In this document: piece after piece, positions 51,501-62,667 of the stretch | How positions within the stretch are numbered: the stretch's first letter is position 1 | How the letters are laid out: each line of letters begins with the position of its first letter | Assembly (NCBI GenBank): GCA_905331475.1 | Contig: CAJNYU010002561.1 | Location: 62,001-126,000 of the forward strand | Direction: 5' to 3' | From: Rotaria socialis | Taxonomy: Eukaryota; Rotifera; Eurotatoria; Philodinida; Philodinidae | DNA length: 64,000 bases | Notes under the pieces: model-generated | Told to the model about the DNA's origin: nothing | The model's database searches: none | What the model saw: the letters and a program-made list of their open reading frames with translations, nothing else | Program-made: the position numbers and the translations under genes

Positions 51501-52262
51501 GACTAAATGAATCAACGCTGGAATGTCGAAAGCGAATTCACTGAATGCCTCTTTATAATCAATGTATGTTGTTATTATTTGTTGAAGAGTCAACGGTGAA
51601 TATTTCAATTTTGATACCACATCTATCCATCGAAGACGATGCTGATGATCGTCAACAATCATTGATGACTGAAATGATAATTTACATAAAACGAGGAATG
51701 CCAAGAATGTGTCTTCATTATTGATTGTTGTTATATTCACTAAATGTTCACGAATATTCATTTTGTTCAATTGATTCTTGTCACTGATATTGAGATTTGG
51801 TTTTGCACCTTTTGTTTCTACAAATATTTTAACCAGATAATTGTGCAGTGCTTGCCGAACTTGTTTGTTGTAGCTACTCGCTGGCCACATACCGAAGAAT
51901 GATCGAACTCTAGTGTCATACTCCTCTATTCGACAACAAATATAGAAGTAGGAATCAATACGATCTTGGATCTTAGGTGAAGTATCTATCGCTGTAAAGC
52001 TAGATATTATAGAGTTTAAAATATGAGTGCGATCATTTGTAAATGTTGTGCTATTTTGAGAATAACTTGTTCTATCGAAGGTTGTGAAAAGATCAAGAAC
52101 TGTATCGAAGAATTCTTGCCCAATAGTGTCTTCATGGAAAATGCTAACTATGCGAGCAACTGTGTCCAATGGAGGTGGGTTTTGGTTGTAGCCTTGAGGC
52201 ATAACTACAGTATTTGACGCTTGAAAGAATGCTGTCAAGCAGTAGTTATCTAAAAAACACAT
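30550..52262 (-). CDS. RNF213-like giant AAA+ protein, 5,839 aa
   Basis: Fifteen exons, all phase-consistent (17,520 nt): 50342-52262, 47897-49558, 47285-47764, 44837-45919, 42469-44778, 42075-42409, 41949-42021, 41679-41890, 39893-41620, 38314-39343, 35460-37706, 35202-35371, 34236-35146, 31984-33959, 30550-31931. Layout: helical N-terminal arm (~1-790); a GOLD-like beta segment (~795-925, ending RGGRFIITINNQN then TIWFQIKS); P-loop GTAGIGKTH split by an intron (~1709); GETGVGKT (~2069) with Walker B VFFDEIN (~2353); GAPGQSKT split by an intron (~2617) with FLDEAS (~2694); then a hinge and E3-type shell (~3268-5260). The AAA motifs and EANT/EVGLAE-like Walker B contexts match RNF213, a dynein-like ATPase and ubiquitin ligase at lipid droplets and pathogens. 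The usual C3HC4 RING and the RZ finger are not visible; only a HYDCGC patch (~4380) remains. The last ~575 residues look like tandem beta-grasp modules. Start: first ATG at 52262; a TTTTTTAG just inside suggests possible upstream exons. Confidence 0.88.
39621..39704. mobile_element. Tc1/mariner-type MITE, 84 bp
   Basis: CACTGTAAAAAAAA and TTTTTTTTACAGTG form near-perfect terminal inverted repeats, and each end is flanked by TA, as expected for a TA-targeting element. It lies inside the intron 39344-39892 of the RNF213-like gene, so it does not affect coding. Confidence 0.75.
46191..46938. repeat. Long inverted repeat in an RNF213-like intron
   Basis: Left arm ~46191-46527 and right arm ~46608-46938 are reverse complements over their whole length, with scattered mismatches and small indels (roughly three quarters to four fifths matching). 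Examples: left ACTTTTGAAATGCTTTTTCT pairs with right AGAAAAAGCATTTCAAAAGT, and left GAAATGTCTATAATTTTCAT pairs with right ATGAAAATTATAGACATTCC. The loop is ~80 nt. It occupies most of the 1.4-kb intron between exons 47285-47764 and 44837-45919. The transcript could fold into a ~330-bp hairpin. It could equally be two inverted copies of an old repeat. Confidence 0.85.
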
Positions 52263-52969
52263 ATTGTTCAAGTAGATGTTATTGCAATGTCAAACAAAGA
52301 TTAGTAAAGTTTTGAAGCATCAAAATGAAAAACAAGCAAAGCTGTCACAGTTGAAGCCATAATTCCGACATTGCGAATAGATATGTTACAACTATGCCAG
52401 AAACGAATGCCATCGTCAACGAATGAGATCAGAACGATAATTTTTTAGGATTCTGCTTGTAATCTTTTGAATAAACTAGCTGACATGGTATCCATTTTCA
52501 AGACGACGAGCGGTTGATCCCTATTAATTAGTTCTATTTGAAAACCAGAGATGCTGGCGATGCCACAATAATCAGAAACAGTTTAACATTAGCGTTGCTT
52601 GTTGCTACATCACCAACATCTTTGTTAAAAATATCGATTTCGTGTGAACCGCTCGAAAATTACTGGTTAACTGCGGTTAGTTTTTTTTTTATTAACAGCT
52701 ATTAGCCATGGTTATCGATGGGTTCGCATGGTATGAATGATAGCTTACACTGGAACAGCGCTTCTCTGTTCGATCAGCCGCTTTACAGAAGATATATCAT
52801 GAACACAGGTTATGTAGTATCTGTGATCCCCAGCCATTTTCATTGCGCAAGCGCCAGTGATTTTCTCAGAAAACAAATATACGGTACGGTGGAAAGTCTG
52901 ATAAACTATATCATAATAGTGTGGGTGTAGGTGAGTATACGGCGGGATTTATCTTCCCATTTATACCAA
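52263..52969. other. Upstream flank of the RNF213-like gene
   Basis: Could hold the promoter or an unrecognised 5' exon on the minus strand. Near 52645-52740 a decayed copy of the GGTTAACNGCGG element (TGTGAACC ... GGTTCGCA ends) is suspected. Confidence 0.4.
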
Positions 52970-53085
52970 GTCACAACCAAGGGGGTAAGCGGTGGCACCT
53001 AGTACCGAAAAGTGCTGGGCAGGTGCTGAGGTGCTGAGGAGGTGCCGAGGTGCTAGGTGCCAGCACTTACCCCCTTGGTCACAAC
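52970..53085. mobile_element. hAT-type MITE with 8-bp target duplication
   Basis: The element body is 52978-53077 (100 bp) with terminal inverted repeats CAAGGGGGTAAG and CTTACCCCCTTG. It is flanked on both sides by the same 8 bp, GTCACAAC (52970-52977 and 53078-53085). An 8-bp duplication and CAAGG termini are hAT hallmarks. The interior is built of AGGTGCTGAGG-like tandem blocks. It abuts the element at 53086. Confidence 0.85.
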
Positions 53086-53162
53086 TATCCTATGTCGCGC
53101 ACGTCGATCGAAAACCGCCGGTTAACCGGCAGTTCTTGGTCGGTTTCTGCGACATGGGAAAT
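53086..53162. mobile_element. Small palindromic element, TATCCTATGTCGC ends
   Basis: About 77 bp. The left TATCCTATGTCGC and right GCGACATGGGAAATA are inverted, and the core is CCGGTTAACCGG. Related by ends and core to 23174-23323. It lies directly next to the hAT MITE. Confidence 0.6.
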
Positions 53163-53301
53163 ACCTCAGAATTTCCCTGAATTCTGTAGATTTCTCATGG
53201 ATTCCTGAAGATTCTCACAAATTTCGGAAAAATATCTACGATTTTTTATAATTCTCTGGTTCCCTCGAGTTCGGTCAGATTCCAGGATTCAGTTGTTCAC
53301 A

Positions 53302-53694
53302 CCAGAGTTCAGTGTGGGGCGTCTCGTGGGACGAACATTTTTAGAAAATTTTAAGCAGACAAGAAAGAATTGAAGTCTCTTTCGAGGTGATTCTACTATA
53401 TGCTTACTGTCTTTATCCATTAAAATTATATTTATTGACGTCAACGACCGCTTTCAAATTTTATTCTCATATTTAAAAACAAAATTCCGGTATATGTTGT
53501 TCAATTTAGCAGAAGTATTTTAAAAGAAAACGAATACAAGCTTTTCAAAGTCATCTAAGGCAACGATCTTAATTTTAATGGATAGAGATAGTATGCATAT
53601 CATAGAATCATATCGAAAGAGATTTTGATTCTTTCTTGTCTGGTTAAAATTTTCTAAAAATGTTCGTCCCATCTCGTCCCACACGGAGCTCTGG
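53302..53694. mobile_element. Foldback MITE, ~390 bp with ~110-bp inverted repeats
   Basis: ACCAGAG ... CTCTGGT ends. The arms share long matches such as GGGACGAACATTTTTAGAAA on the left against its complement on the right, and CAGACAAGAAAGAAT. The central ~170 bp is unique. No coding capacity. The arms match at roughly 85-90%, so this is a fairly recent insertion. Confidence 0.82.
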
Positions 53695-55424
53695 TTCACA
53701 CCTTGTGGATCTGATACTGCATATTCATTCTTATGAAATTCAGCAATATCTACGATGTATTGTATGGTAGTTGCGGGTGTTCCAGATCGTGGATAAAGAA
53801 AATACCCACGCCCACGATTTCACAATAGATCTAAAGGGAGAAAAATATTTAGTACAACAGCTTAGTAAGTGGGAATTCTTGCAAATTAGGTTTGGGATTA
53901 TCGGCAAATAGAAATTAAATTTTTGAAAATTCACTACTGGCGTATTCCAGAAAACAGTCAGCTCTGTCTCTTGTTTACTTCCGTGCCATAGTCCGTCGGA
54001 TCATTAGTTACCGTCGTTAAGTGAACTCAAATGAAGTTGTATCTCACATACGATTATAATATACCAGTATTTCACGCACTCGTAGTAATAAAATGAGTAT
54101 TATTCAAAAGACTGTCTTATGATCTTTAAGAAACTATTTTTTATCTCATAATGTGCTTTTCTTGTGTCGGGAAAAAAGAAAAAGAAAAATAACAGAACTC
54201 CCTCTTATCTCCATTTCTTATTGACACACATAAAACATCCAACCGGTATCTTATCAATATTTGTTTTAAAGTTACAACAGGGCATAAATATATTAACGGT
54301 ATGGGTTTGGGTAAAAGCGCAGATAACAGACATGGACGATCCACACGCTCAAGATAGTCCGAAGGAATACACCCAGAACGTTAGTTTCATTACTTGACAG
54401 ACTGATGATCGTGATTTAAATGAGTACTAGCAGTATTACGTTTGAAATAAGATAGTTACAATATTCTTGATAAAAAATGGTATGGGCGTCGGTACACATA
54501 ATATATTCTCTGACACCCACCCTGTTCTAATATATAGTATCAAATCACAAAAAAAGACTTAATTATAAAACTAAATGTATTAGATCTTGAAAAAATCGTA
54601 TTGATAATTGCTATACAGCTAAAGCACCGCATGTATTTATGAGAAATGAATTTGAAGTGCACTATAGGGTATGCAATCAAGCCTTTTTATCTTTTTTCAA
54701 TTCGCTTTTATTCCAGTTTTTGATGCTATTGATCAAAACATCGATTTAATATAAAATAATGATAATATCCGACTATATACAATACAAATTACTGTATCAC
54801 AACAGTGATTAGATTTTTAATTCTGCTATTTTATACAAAAATAGCTGAAGAAACAATTGAGACTTCCGTTTTGGGATCCTAAGCAAATTTGAAACTCTTT
54901 CAATGTCTTATGAAGTCTTCTGAAATTTGTAAAAACGTGCTTAGTAGATGGAAAATTAATTAGGAAACCAATGCAATAGGTTAGTTTTCGTTAGTCTTAT
55001 TTTGGCAGAAATATCAAATTTTATTGTTATGTCAACCTGCTGAATACGATCGACTTCGTTTGGAATTTAAAAAAGATGTCGCCATAGTTGACTATTGAAG
55101 GTTTCATAAAGGAGTATGATGTCCATGTTGTTGGAAAAGGCTATCTGAAGAGCTAATTATTAACTCAAAAACAACGTACAATACACATTTTTTCATTGTA
55201 AACATTCTTTCGACCAGCAATAGTTTAGTTATGATCATCGAAGCTATGCGCATTTTTCCTTAATTATGACTGTATTTTTGTCCATATTCAAGACATCTGA
55301 TTTAAAGATTTATTAATCGTGTGCGCAACCTGAAGAGAATATGTTTCACGATGAAAAACTATTATGATGGCAGTACTGTCAATATTTTTTATAACCACTT
55401 CTTTCTCAATATATTTTTTCGAAT
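53695..55424. other. Gene-poor stretch
   Basis: No supported exon. Contains GGTATGGG...ACACCCA-type short repeats at ~54297-54380 and ~54478-54530. Confidence 0.4.
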
Positions 55425-55631
55425 ATGACGAACGAAGTAGATAAAGATGAAATGATCACACAAGAATTGTTCTTTCGTTTTTCTGAAACGCGAGAAAGTA
55501 TTTACGAAACGAATCGATCTCAACCAGCAACTTTATTGAACACGATTTTTTTCATAATGAACTTCTTGATACTGATTGTAGCATTAGTGATAATACAATT
55601 TATATTTTGCAAATCATCTAAAGAACGTTAA
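55425..55631 (+). CDS. Small single-span membrane protein, 68 aa
   Basis: Intronless frame from ATG to TAA. The polar acidic N terminus (MTNEVDKDEMITQELFF) is followed by a long hydrophobic helix (LLNTIFFIMNFLILIVALVI) and a short basic tail (KSSKER). The topology suggested is tail-anchored: N terminus in the cytosol, with the short basic tail next to the membrane. AATAAA lies ~100 bp downstream (55733-55738). The family is not recognised. The clear amphipathic design and poly(A) signal favour a real gene, but the size leaves doubt. Confidence 0.45.
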   Translation: MTNEVDKDEMITQELFFRFSETRESIYETNRSQPATLLNTIFFIMNFLILIVALVIIQFIFCKSSKER

Positions 55632-56882
55632 TCTCGTGGTTATTTATTTCGTAAATTCACAACTATTAAATACACTTTTGTTTAAGAGTCCAGAGCGATT
55701 GAATTCATTGATATGTTTGTTGATCTTTAAACAATAAATTCAAAAATAAACTTATTCAATGTTATATTTGATTTAGAAAGTGTCAGGTGGCGGTGATCGT
55801 CTGTATTGTATTAAAATTCTTGAATATTTACTTGAATAGAATAGGCTTTTATATTAAAATAGTACATGGTGAAAAAAAGAAACACACCGTGTGACGAAAT
55901 TCAATTTAAAAGATTTGTTTTTAATCAACGAATTATCGGATTATTGAATCAAGTTCCTTCTAAAATTCTGTTTGTACACTTTTCATTCCTAAACATAGAA
56001 TTATCGGTGAGTGTTTATTCTAGATTTTTAACTTTTCTTTTAATTGAATGAAGATGTCAAGTGCAGAACATGACAGCGTCAGTATGCTTTCAAGATTGAG
56101 TTTTGTTAGTATTGTAAAAGCTTGAAATTTTCATATATTATCTCTGATGAACAATTAAAAATTGATAGAATAATTCTTTAAAATAAACCAGTGTATCTCG
56201 ACTACAGTTCCAAAGTATTCTGAAAATTTCATGTGTTTTAGACTAAACTTGAGCGGCGAGGTCATATGACCTTCAAAGTCAATTGTAACAATCGGCAATA
56301 TCATCATTTTTTACAGAAATAAAAGAAAAGAAAAGAAAAAGTATCCACGATCAAAAATGGAAATGCTTCAAGAGTTTCCATGATAGAAGTATTTTCTTCT
56401 CGATACATTTATCACATAGCCGCTACTATCTATGTTATGTATATCTGAACTTTCGATTAAGTAATTCCATAGAAAGTCGTTTCTAATAAGGTCTCTTAAT
56501 AGAATATGTACACATAGTTTTGTATAATCAAGTAAGATAATTATCATATGATGAGACTGGTATTTACATTTCCATTTAAAAAAACTTGCAAGGGCAGCTC
56601 GATAGAGTTTTAATATTAAAAGAGAATACTTTCAAAGCAATACAAATATCATATAATATTCTGGATGGCAACAAAAAGAAAATTCAAGGCTATTTTAATA
56701 CTCTCCATTGTTACTGATTCTTCTATGAAGTTTTATTGGAAGAAAAAAAAAGAAAAACACGTACGCTTTCATCCCTACCCTCACTCAACGACATGTGAGA
56801 GAAATCTTTTTCTTTCACTTGTGGTTAGAGAAAGAAAAGAAAAACAAACAGATTCTTACTGCATTATCAAAAAAAAGGCAAC
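55632..56882. other. Intergenic stretch with unsupported short ORFs
   Basis: Includes ORFs 55866-56051 and 56665-56919 (the latter overlapping the next gene), neither with domain content. The right end should contain the 5' flank of the SPRY gene. Confidence 0.4.
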
Positions 56883-57899
56883 ATGGGTTCTTGGGATGCC
56901 GAACGTAAACGTAAATTGAACGAAGATTTCGATAATATTTTTCATGAGCATGAACGCCTTCAAAAAGATCTCAACATAAATAATAATCCGGAATGCCAAT
57001 CTCTGCTACAGTCTATTGATAGATGGGAACAAGACGCTATAAAAAAAATTAAAAAGACAGCCAAAATTGCTCGCAATGATGTTCAACGATTGCTCAAATC
57101 TACTCATGATCGGTTACAAATTGTTTTATATGATTCAGTTACAGAAAAACTACAAGAAACATTAACACAAAAAGTCGACATTACTGAAGATCAAATTGAT
57201 CAATGGTTGATAAATTTATCGGAAATTCGTAAGCAACTAGAAAGAGTTTCTTCGACCGTCGATTTTTCGCATGATACAGCCATTGATTTAATCAAAGTAA
57301 AACAAAAAAAATCATCAGATGCATTACACCAAACCAATTTCGATTATCAACAATTTTATTTTGAAAAAATTCGTGGTCATCCTGTTTTTTATAATACTCA
57401 ACATCTTATCAGTGCGACTGCTCCAATTACTATTGTTAGTCAAAATAAATATTCTGCTGGCACACATTATTTTCGTTTTTCTATTGAAAAACCTACTGAT
57501 GAACTATTTTTTGGAGTCATTAGCGATACTGATCTTCATCAATTAAAACAAAATATTCGTCCTATTGCATCGATTTATGGCTGGTGGAATATTGATCGTC
57601 GAGTTATCGAAGATCGAAAAGAACCGTATGTGTCGACACTCAATTTAAATGCTGGCGATGAAGTAATATTAACCTTAAATTGTAATGCCCGCGAGATTTT
57701 TCTTGAGTATCCATCAATGTGGAAATCGAATTCAATAAAATTACCCAATAAGGGACATGTATGTCCACCTCCGTGGAGATTATTAATTGAAACAGGTAAA
57801 CCACGTGATTTTGGCATTAAATTACTCGATTGGGGTATAACAGCACACGGAAAAAATCATCCAGACAAACGTTTACATTGCTATTGTAAGACTGATTAA
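56883..57899 (+). CDS. Coiled-coil plus SPRY (B30.2-like) protein, 338 aa
   Basis: Single exon from ATG to TAA. Residues 1-~150 are Lys/Glu-rich and predicted coiled coil (ERLQKDLNI, EQDAIKKIKKTAKIARNDVQ, EIRKQLERVSS). Residues ~155-335 look like a SPRY domain: YSAGTHYFRFSIEK, ELFFGVISDTDL, ASIYGWW, LNAGDEVILTLNCNAREIFL and a closing PPPWRLLIETGKP. This arrangement is that of TRIM proteins without a RING or B-box. The role is probably protein binding or scaffolding; no enzymatic motif is seen. AATAAA lies near 58020. A single-exon structure among multi-exon neighbours may mean a retro-copied or lineage-expanded family member. Confidence 0.82.
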   Translation: MGSWDAERKRKLNEDFDNIFHEHERLQKDLNINNNPECQSLLQSIDRWEQDAIKKIKKTAKIARNDVQRLLKSTHDRLQIVLYDSVTEKLQETLTQKVDITEDQIDQWLINLSEIRKQLERVSSTVDFSHDTAIDLIKVKQKKSSDALHQTNFDYQQFYFEKIRGHPVFYNTQHLISATAPITIVSQNKYSAGTHYFRFSIEKPTDELFFGVISDTDLHQLKQNIRPIASIYGWWNIDRRVIEDRKEPYVSTLNLNAGDEVILTLNCNAREIFLEYPSMWKSNSIKLPNKGHVCPPPWRLLIETGKPRDFGIKLLDWGITAHGKNHPDKRLHCYCKTD

Positions 57900-59252
57900 T
57901 TACTAAGTAACATATTTATGATATTCTAGTATTTTTTCAAATGTTCATGTCATTTTGACAACACGATCAATATGTAATATTTTTACATATATAGTATTAG
58001 TCTTTATTTTTGTTTTATAAATAAAATTAGATTTCAATTGCATTTGTATCATATAAATCCATATTCGTAACAGTCAGGACAAAGGTCTGAGTCTCTACTA
58101 GAAAAGTCAAGTCTTGTTTCAAGTAAAATCGTTTCCTAAAAGATTTATTTTCATATGAAATATTTATTGTTTTGACAACTTTTGTCTCGAATTTTATTTT
58201 TGCAAGCTACTCTTATCAGCTACAAAAAGACATTTATACTATCATAAAACGTTATCAAAGAGTCTATAGTGAGTGAATGATAATACCTGTTCTTTATGTT
58301 CTACAGTCTAATAAACCGAAAGAAAAGGTAATTTTTTCTATCAACGGGATGTGAATATCATGTCATAATTGCTCGAAATCTAAAGACTTGAGTAAATCAA
58401 GTTTTCCATAGCTTAATGTAAACCGTGCTCTATGATTTTTTTTATAAGAGCAAAAAGAGTACGCATGTTAAGATAAGGTTTCAGTGAGTCTTTTAATTGA
58501 TTAAATTTTATTTTTATTCTTTGAAAATGTCTTTGATTCTGTTCAATCAATAAAACTATTTCCATGAAGTTTTACTTTGTGTAGTGGTTGCGCATATCAT
58601 TACGTTTCTTAAAAATTGATTCATATCGAAATGTTTGCTTATATTTAATTGACTTTATTAGTAATGATGATATATGAAATTTACTTTCTGTAAACTTGCT
58701 CAAATAATGATAAACATTTGCTGTGCAAACTGATGCATGAAAATGAATTTTTTTGGTAGTTATAGGATCATTATCATAAACTGATTTGTTGACTTTTTCT
58801 GATCTAATCACAGAAGCTGTGTTCAAGTCAAAATAAATATTTACTGACAGAATGATCTCCTAGAAACGCGTACGTAGCCATTAAAAAGAGTGTTCTTTGT
58901 ATATAATCGACTCGCTAGATCATAAAATTCTATTTTATTCAGCAGCACTACTTACGTAAGTTAGTCGAGCTGCTATATTTAAAATTTATTATTTCAATAT
59001 AGAACAAACATTTTATAATCTTAAAACTTTCCTGATAGAATATTCAAGGAAATCCTATAACTTTACAATCATTTTCATCGATTTATAGGTTTTCGTTAAC
59101 ATAAAAGAATTATTTTCACGTAAATAGTTTTCATATCGAGTAAGTCTATTCGCATAGATCGGACAGTTATAAGCATATTCACTAAGGCATATTGAAAACA
59201 AAACAATAATGACTAGCATTAGATAAATTCAAGTCCAGACATATACATAAAT
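57900..59252. other. Convergent intergenic stretch
   Basis: 3' flanks of the SPRY gene and Bora. No exon or repeat recognised. Confidence 0.4.
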
Positions 59253-60691
59253 TCACATTGAACATTCCATTAAATCAGCGAGTGCATTATCCAGTACTTG
59301 TCGAGCATAATCACCTAGGAATTAATTTGGCGACGTTTTGTTTTTTAAATAGCAAAAGACAAGAATTGTTCTTACTAGGCATTTGAGGTGGGTGTATAAA
59401 AGGTGAACCAATAGACATGTTTGTAATCGGCGAAGAAATATGCGATAGATGACGGATTGGACGAGATACTGACGTCATCACAACAGCTTCTAAATAGAAA
59501 GTGAATATTAAGCCAGTTCTTTTTTTTTTGTTATGAATGAATCAACGATAGATATTTCGTTTATATGAAATTAGCTGTTTGCCTTAGCTATCATCTGTTC
59601 AACAATGAAATCTTTTATTCGCACCTGATTCGGGAGTAAATGCAAAGAAGTCTTGTTGAGAACTTTTTGTTGAATTTGTTGTATTTTTCAATGGTATCGG
59701 AGAACAATCTGGTGTGATTGGTTTTTTATGTCGATATAGATTGTTTTCTCGATTTTGCTGTTGACTTGGACTCGAAGAACGTTGTGCAGGCTATAACAAA
59801 AACAAAACACAATTTATCAATAAGAAGAAATTTGAAATTCGAAATATTTGACATCGAATGAAGATGAACGTCGAGCTGGTAATATTTGTGGTGTTTCGTC
59901 CAGTAGATCGTCTTCATCGGAAAATAATTTTCTTCGTATTTGAGAAACATTTAATGATGAATTTGATATAGCAACAGGTGGATCATCTTGATCACTGTTC
60001 GAAGCAAAACTTTGTATTAATGAATCAAGATCAGCCGCTGGTGGCAGAGAAAGGCGTGTTTGGCAACCCACTAAAAAGAATTAGTTAATGAATTAGTCGA
60101 TCACTCATCTTACTATGCCTAATTGTTCGAGTTTGATCAAGTAAAGAACTCGAAGTAGTTGATGAACTATTTGACCATGATTGATTTTTTGCTTTTGGTA
60201 TGTCATTCGTTGTAATAGGTGTCGGTAAATCAAGTTGCGTTTGACAAAAATCATCTGAAGCTCGTTGATATCGATCACGCATTTCTTGATTACTATGATG
60301 TTTTTTTTAGTATAAAAATAAACATATGTATGAGCGGAAAAGTATTTACCAAAAAAAAAAAGATAACATACAAGAGAGATGTATCGATCTGAACAATATG
60401 TTCACTCAGTGGATATGGATATACTTGTGCACGACGTTCAATTGATAGAACATCAACAACAGAATTATTTTCTTGTTGCTAAAAATATTCGAACAATAGT
60501 ATTTTAATTAGAAAAGAAAATAAACTAACGTCATTAAATATACTAAAACTAGCGAGTCTTTGTTTAAGATGAACTGATGTTGGTGGATCAAATGGATTTG
60601 ACACTAGTCGATAATCAGTTGTTTTTTGTTGTGGAGAATAATTTGTGTCATCTCGTAACATAGGGATGGGTGATGAAAATGGATCTTTCAT
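59253..60691 (-). CDS. BORA: Protein aurora borealis (Bora) homologue, 335 aa
   Basis: Seven exons (60530-60691, 60372-60478, 60114-60292, 59853-60070, 59625-59790, 59376-59489, 59253-59314) give 1,008 nt in phase. Bora binds and activates Aurora A and promotes Plk1 activation at mitotic entry. Matching blocks, in order: LVSNPFDPP then LASFSIFND (the conserved NPFE...PSVF region); SIERRAQVYPYPLSEHIVQI; the strongly conserved CQTRLSLPP; SSLNVSQIRRKLF; and SPIPLKN and GSPFIHPP, proline-directed SP/TP motifs. It is shorter than vertebrate Bora (~560 aa), mainly at the C terminus. Several SP/TP sites could be Cdk1 targets. The start is the first ATG of exon 1. No lesions. Confidence 0.88.
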
Positions 60692-62667
60692 AGTTCTTCA
60701 ATTGACAATTCTTTTTTTCTTGATAATTGCTTTGTCTATTTTCTTCCATCCACCATAAATATCTTTCTTGTCATCTAATGGACTCGCTCGCATTCATTTG
60801 AGCATTTCAGAAAAGAACAGTTAAATTGTGACGCAAGGCATGTACACCAACTCCATCTACTCGTATGACAATGGCGTTGACTTAGTTCTTTTGTGTATAC
60901 TTAATTGCTTATTGATGATTATCCATAATCTCCGAAAGTACAATAAGAATCAATTTCATTCATTGTGAATTGATCTGAAAATGAATATTGATTGCTTGAA
61001 ACAAACACCTTAGTTAATCGAAAGAGTATTGCTGAAGAGAAGACTTTTTGTGTAACAATAAAAATCACGGAATATATTTTGATGTATGGTACTCTTAAGG
61101 CTGTTATTTTCTTTTCATATTATTTAAGAATATCGTTAGCTTCAAGCTGGGTGCTTTATTCGTGAAGTCACCTCGACTTTGACGAATTCACTTCTACTAC
61201 GTTTTCGATATTTTTTTTTTTATTAACGACGCAATACAATCTTCAAATTTATGTAGATGCTTCACTTTTCGTGTTCTTGTACTATTGTTTACTAGTGAAA
61301 ACTGTCTTTAAACTGCGGTAAAAAAATAATTTAACTCAGCATGTGAACATATCATGACCAAATCACGAGAGCAAGTTTAGCCCAATTGATGTTCGTGCTC
61401 AATTATCTGTTAACCATACATTTTTTTGATATTTAAAAACTGTATTTTAATTAATCACTATAGTAAGAAGCATGTAACGCTCTTAGAAAAGTTTCATATG
61501 CAAAATAAGAGTAGGGATAAGCTTGCGGTTGTATTTGAATACGAAAGGAAAATAAATGGATTTCATCAGCGCTCAAGACGATTGGATTTTACCACTCATT
61601 ATTAGATATAATGACTCGGAAATTTCATTGGATGATCATATTCCTATTTTGGCTGAGGAGTACTTATGAAGTAATTTCATGAAGTTTTGAGAGTTCTAAT
61701 ATTTTTTAAGACTTCATCAATTTATGTCGAATATAATTTGATGAATATGCGCATTCTCTAAATCTATGAAATGCAGCTAGATTTCTTTTATTAACTTTAT
61801 TTTAACTCATACACAGGATATTTTTGGATGACTATTTAAGAAACGCCAACATCAGATGAGTAAAAGTTAAATAAATTCGAAAAATTCGTTTTCTAGTCGT
61901 TAAAATTGTGTAAAAGAATGAAAACTACACAGAAATGTCTTGACTACAATAATGGATTAATCTTACCTGATATAGATAATATGTGTCAATGGTCAATGCC
62001 AAAAGTAAGATGAAATAACATTATTATACATAAGTGTTATTACCTTTAGAATAGGAATTTTTTGTTCGAAAAAAACTGTTTCTTTTAAATTTATTCTGCT
62101 TTTTCTCTACATGTTTGTTGACAATATGTCAACAACCTCTTTCATACTTATGAAGTTCTTTTTTTCTTACAGAGTCATAAAACAAGTGCAATTCAAACAA
62201 ATCTAATGACAAAAAACAATTCATACACTGTGCACGAATAAAACATAATAGTAGCTTTTCTATGCATAATTCTGTAATGCAAAACTATCATAATGTTTAA
62301 TTCATTTTTTGCAAAACAAAATCACTGAAAAGTTAAATTTTCTAAGCATATTTTCAATAGAAGAATGCTAATTAGTTTCACAAAATTCGCCATATGCTCA
62401 TCTTCTGAATTCATCTTTTTATTTGACATTTATGCTGCAAGTTTGGACATTCGCGCAGTTGAAGTTTAAATATTTTTTGCTGAAATTCTGCAAGATAATT
62501 ATGAATCGAATGAATCGCTCTATCAGCATGTTTTATTGTATCGTAAAGTGTACTATAATTTATGAGGGAATACAGTTGTTCTAATTTTTAACGTTAAATA
62601 AAGAATAGAAAACAAAACAGAATTTTGAGTTTTCAAATAGTTATCCTGTCACTGTGGCATAAAGATT
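60692..62667. other. Intergenic stretch
   Basis: Nearly 2 kb of AT-rich sequence with no supported exon or RNA gene. It contains the presumed Bora promoter on the left; a TTTATT near 62532 could be the poly(A) signal of the methyltransferase gene on the minus strand. Confidence 0.4.

Noticed and set aside
53190..53280. Run of TTCTCNNNNATTC-like units suggesting a minisatellite
   Set aside because: Units are too irregular in length and sequence to define a repeat.
55866..56051. 61-aa ORF with ATG
   Set aside because: No domain, poly(A) signal or splice context; could be chance in AT-rich sequence.
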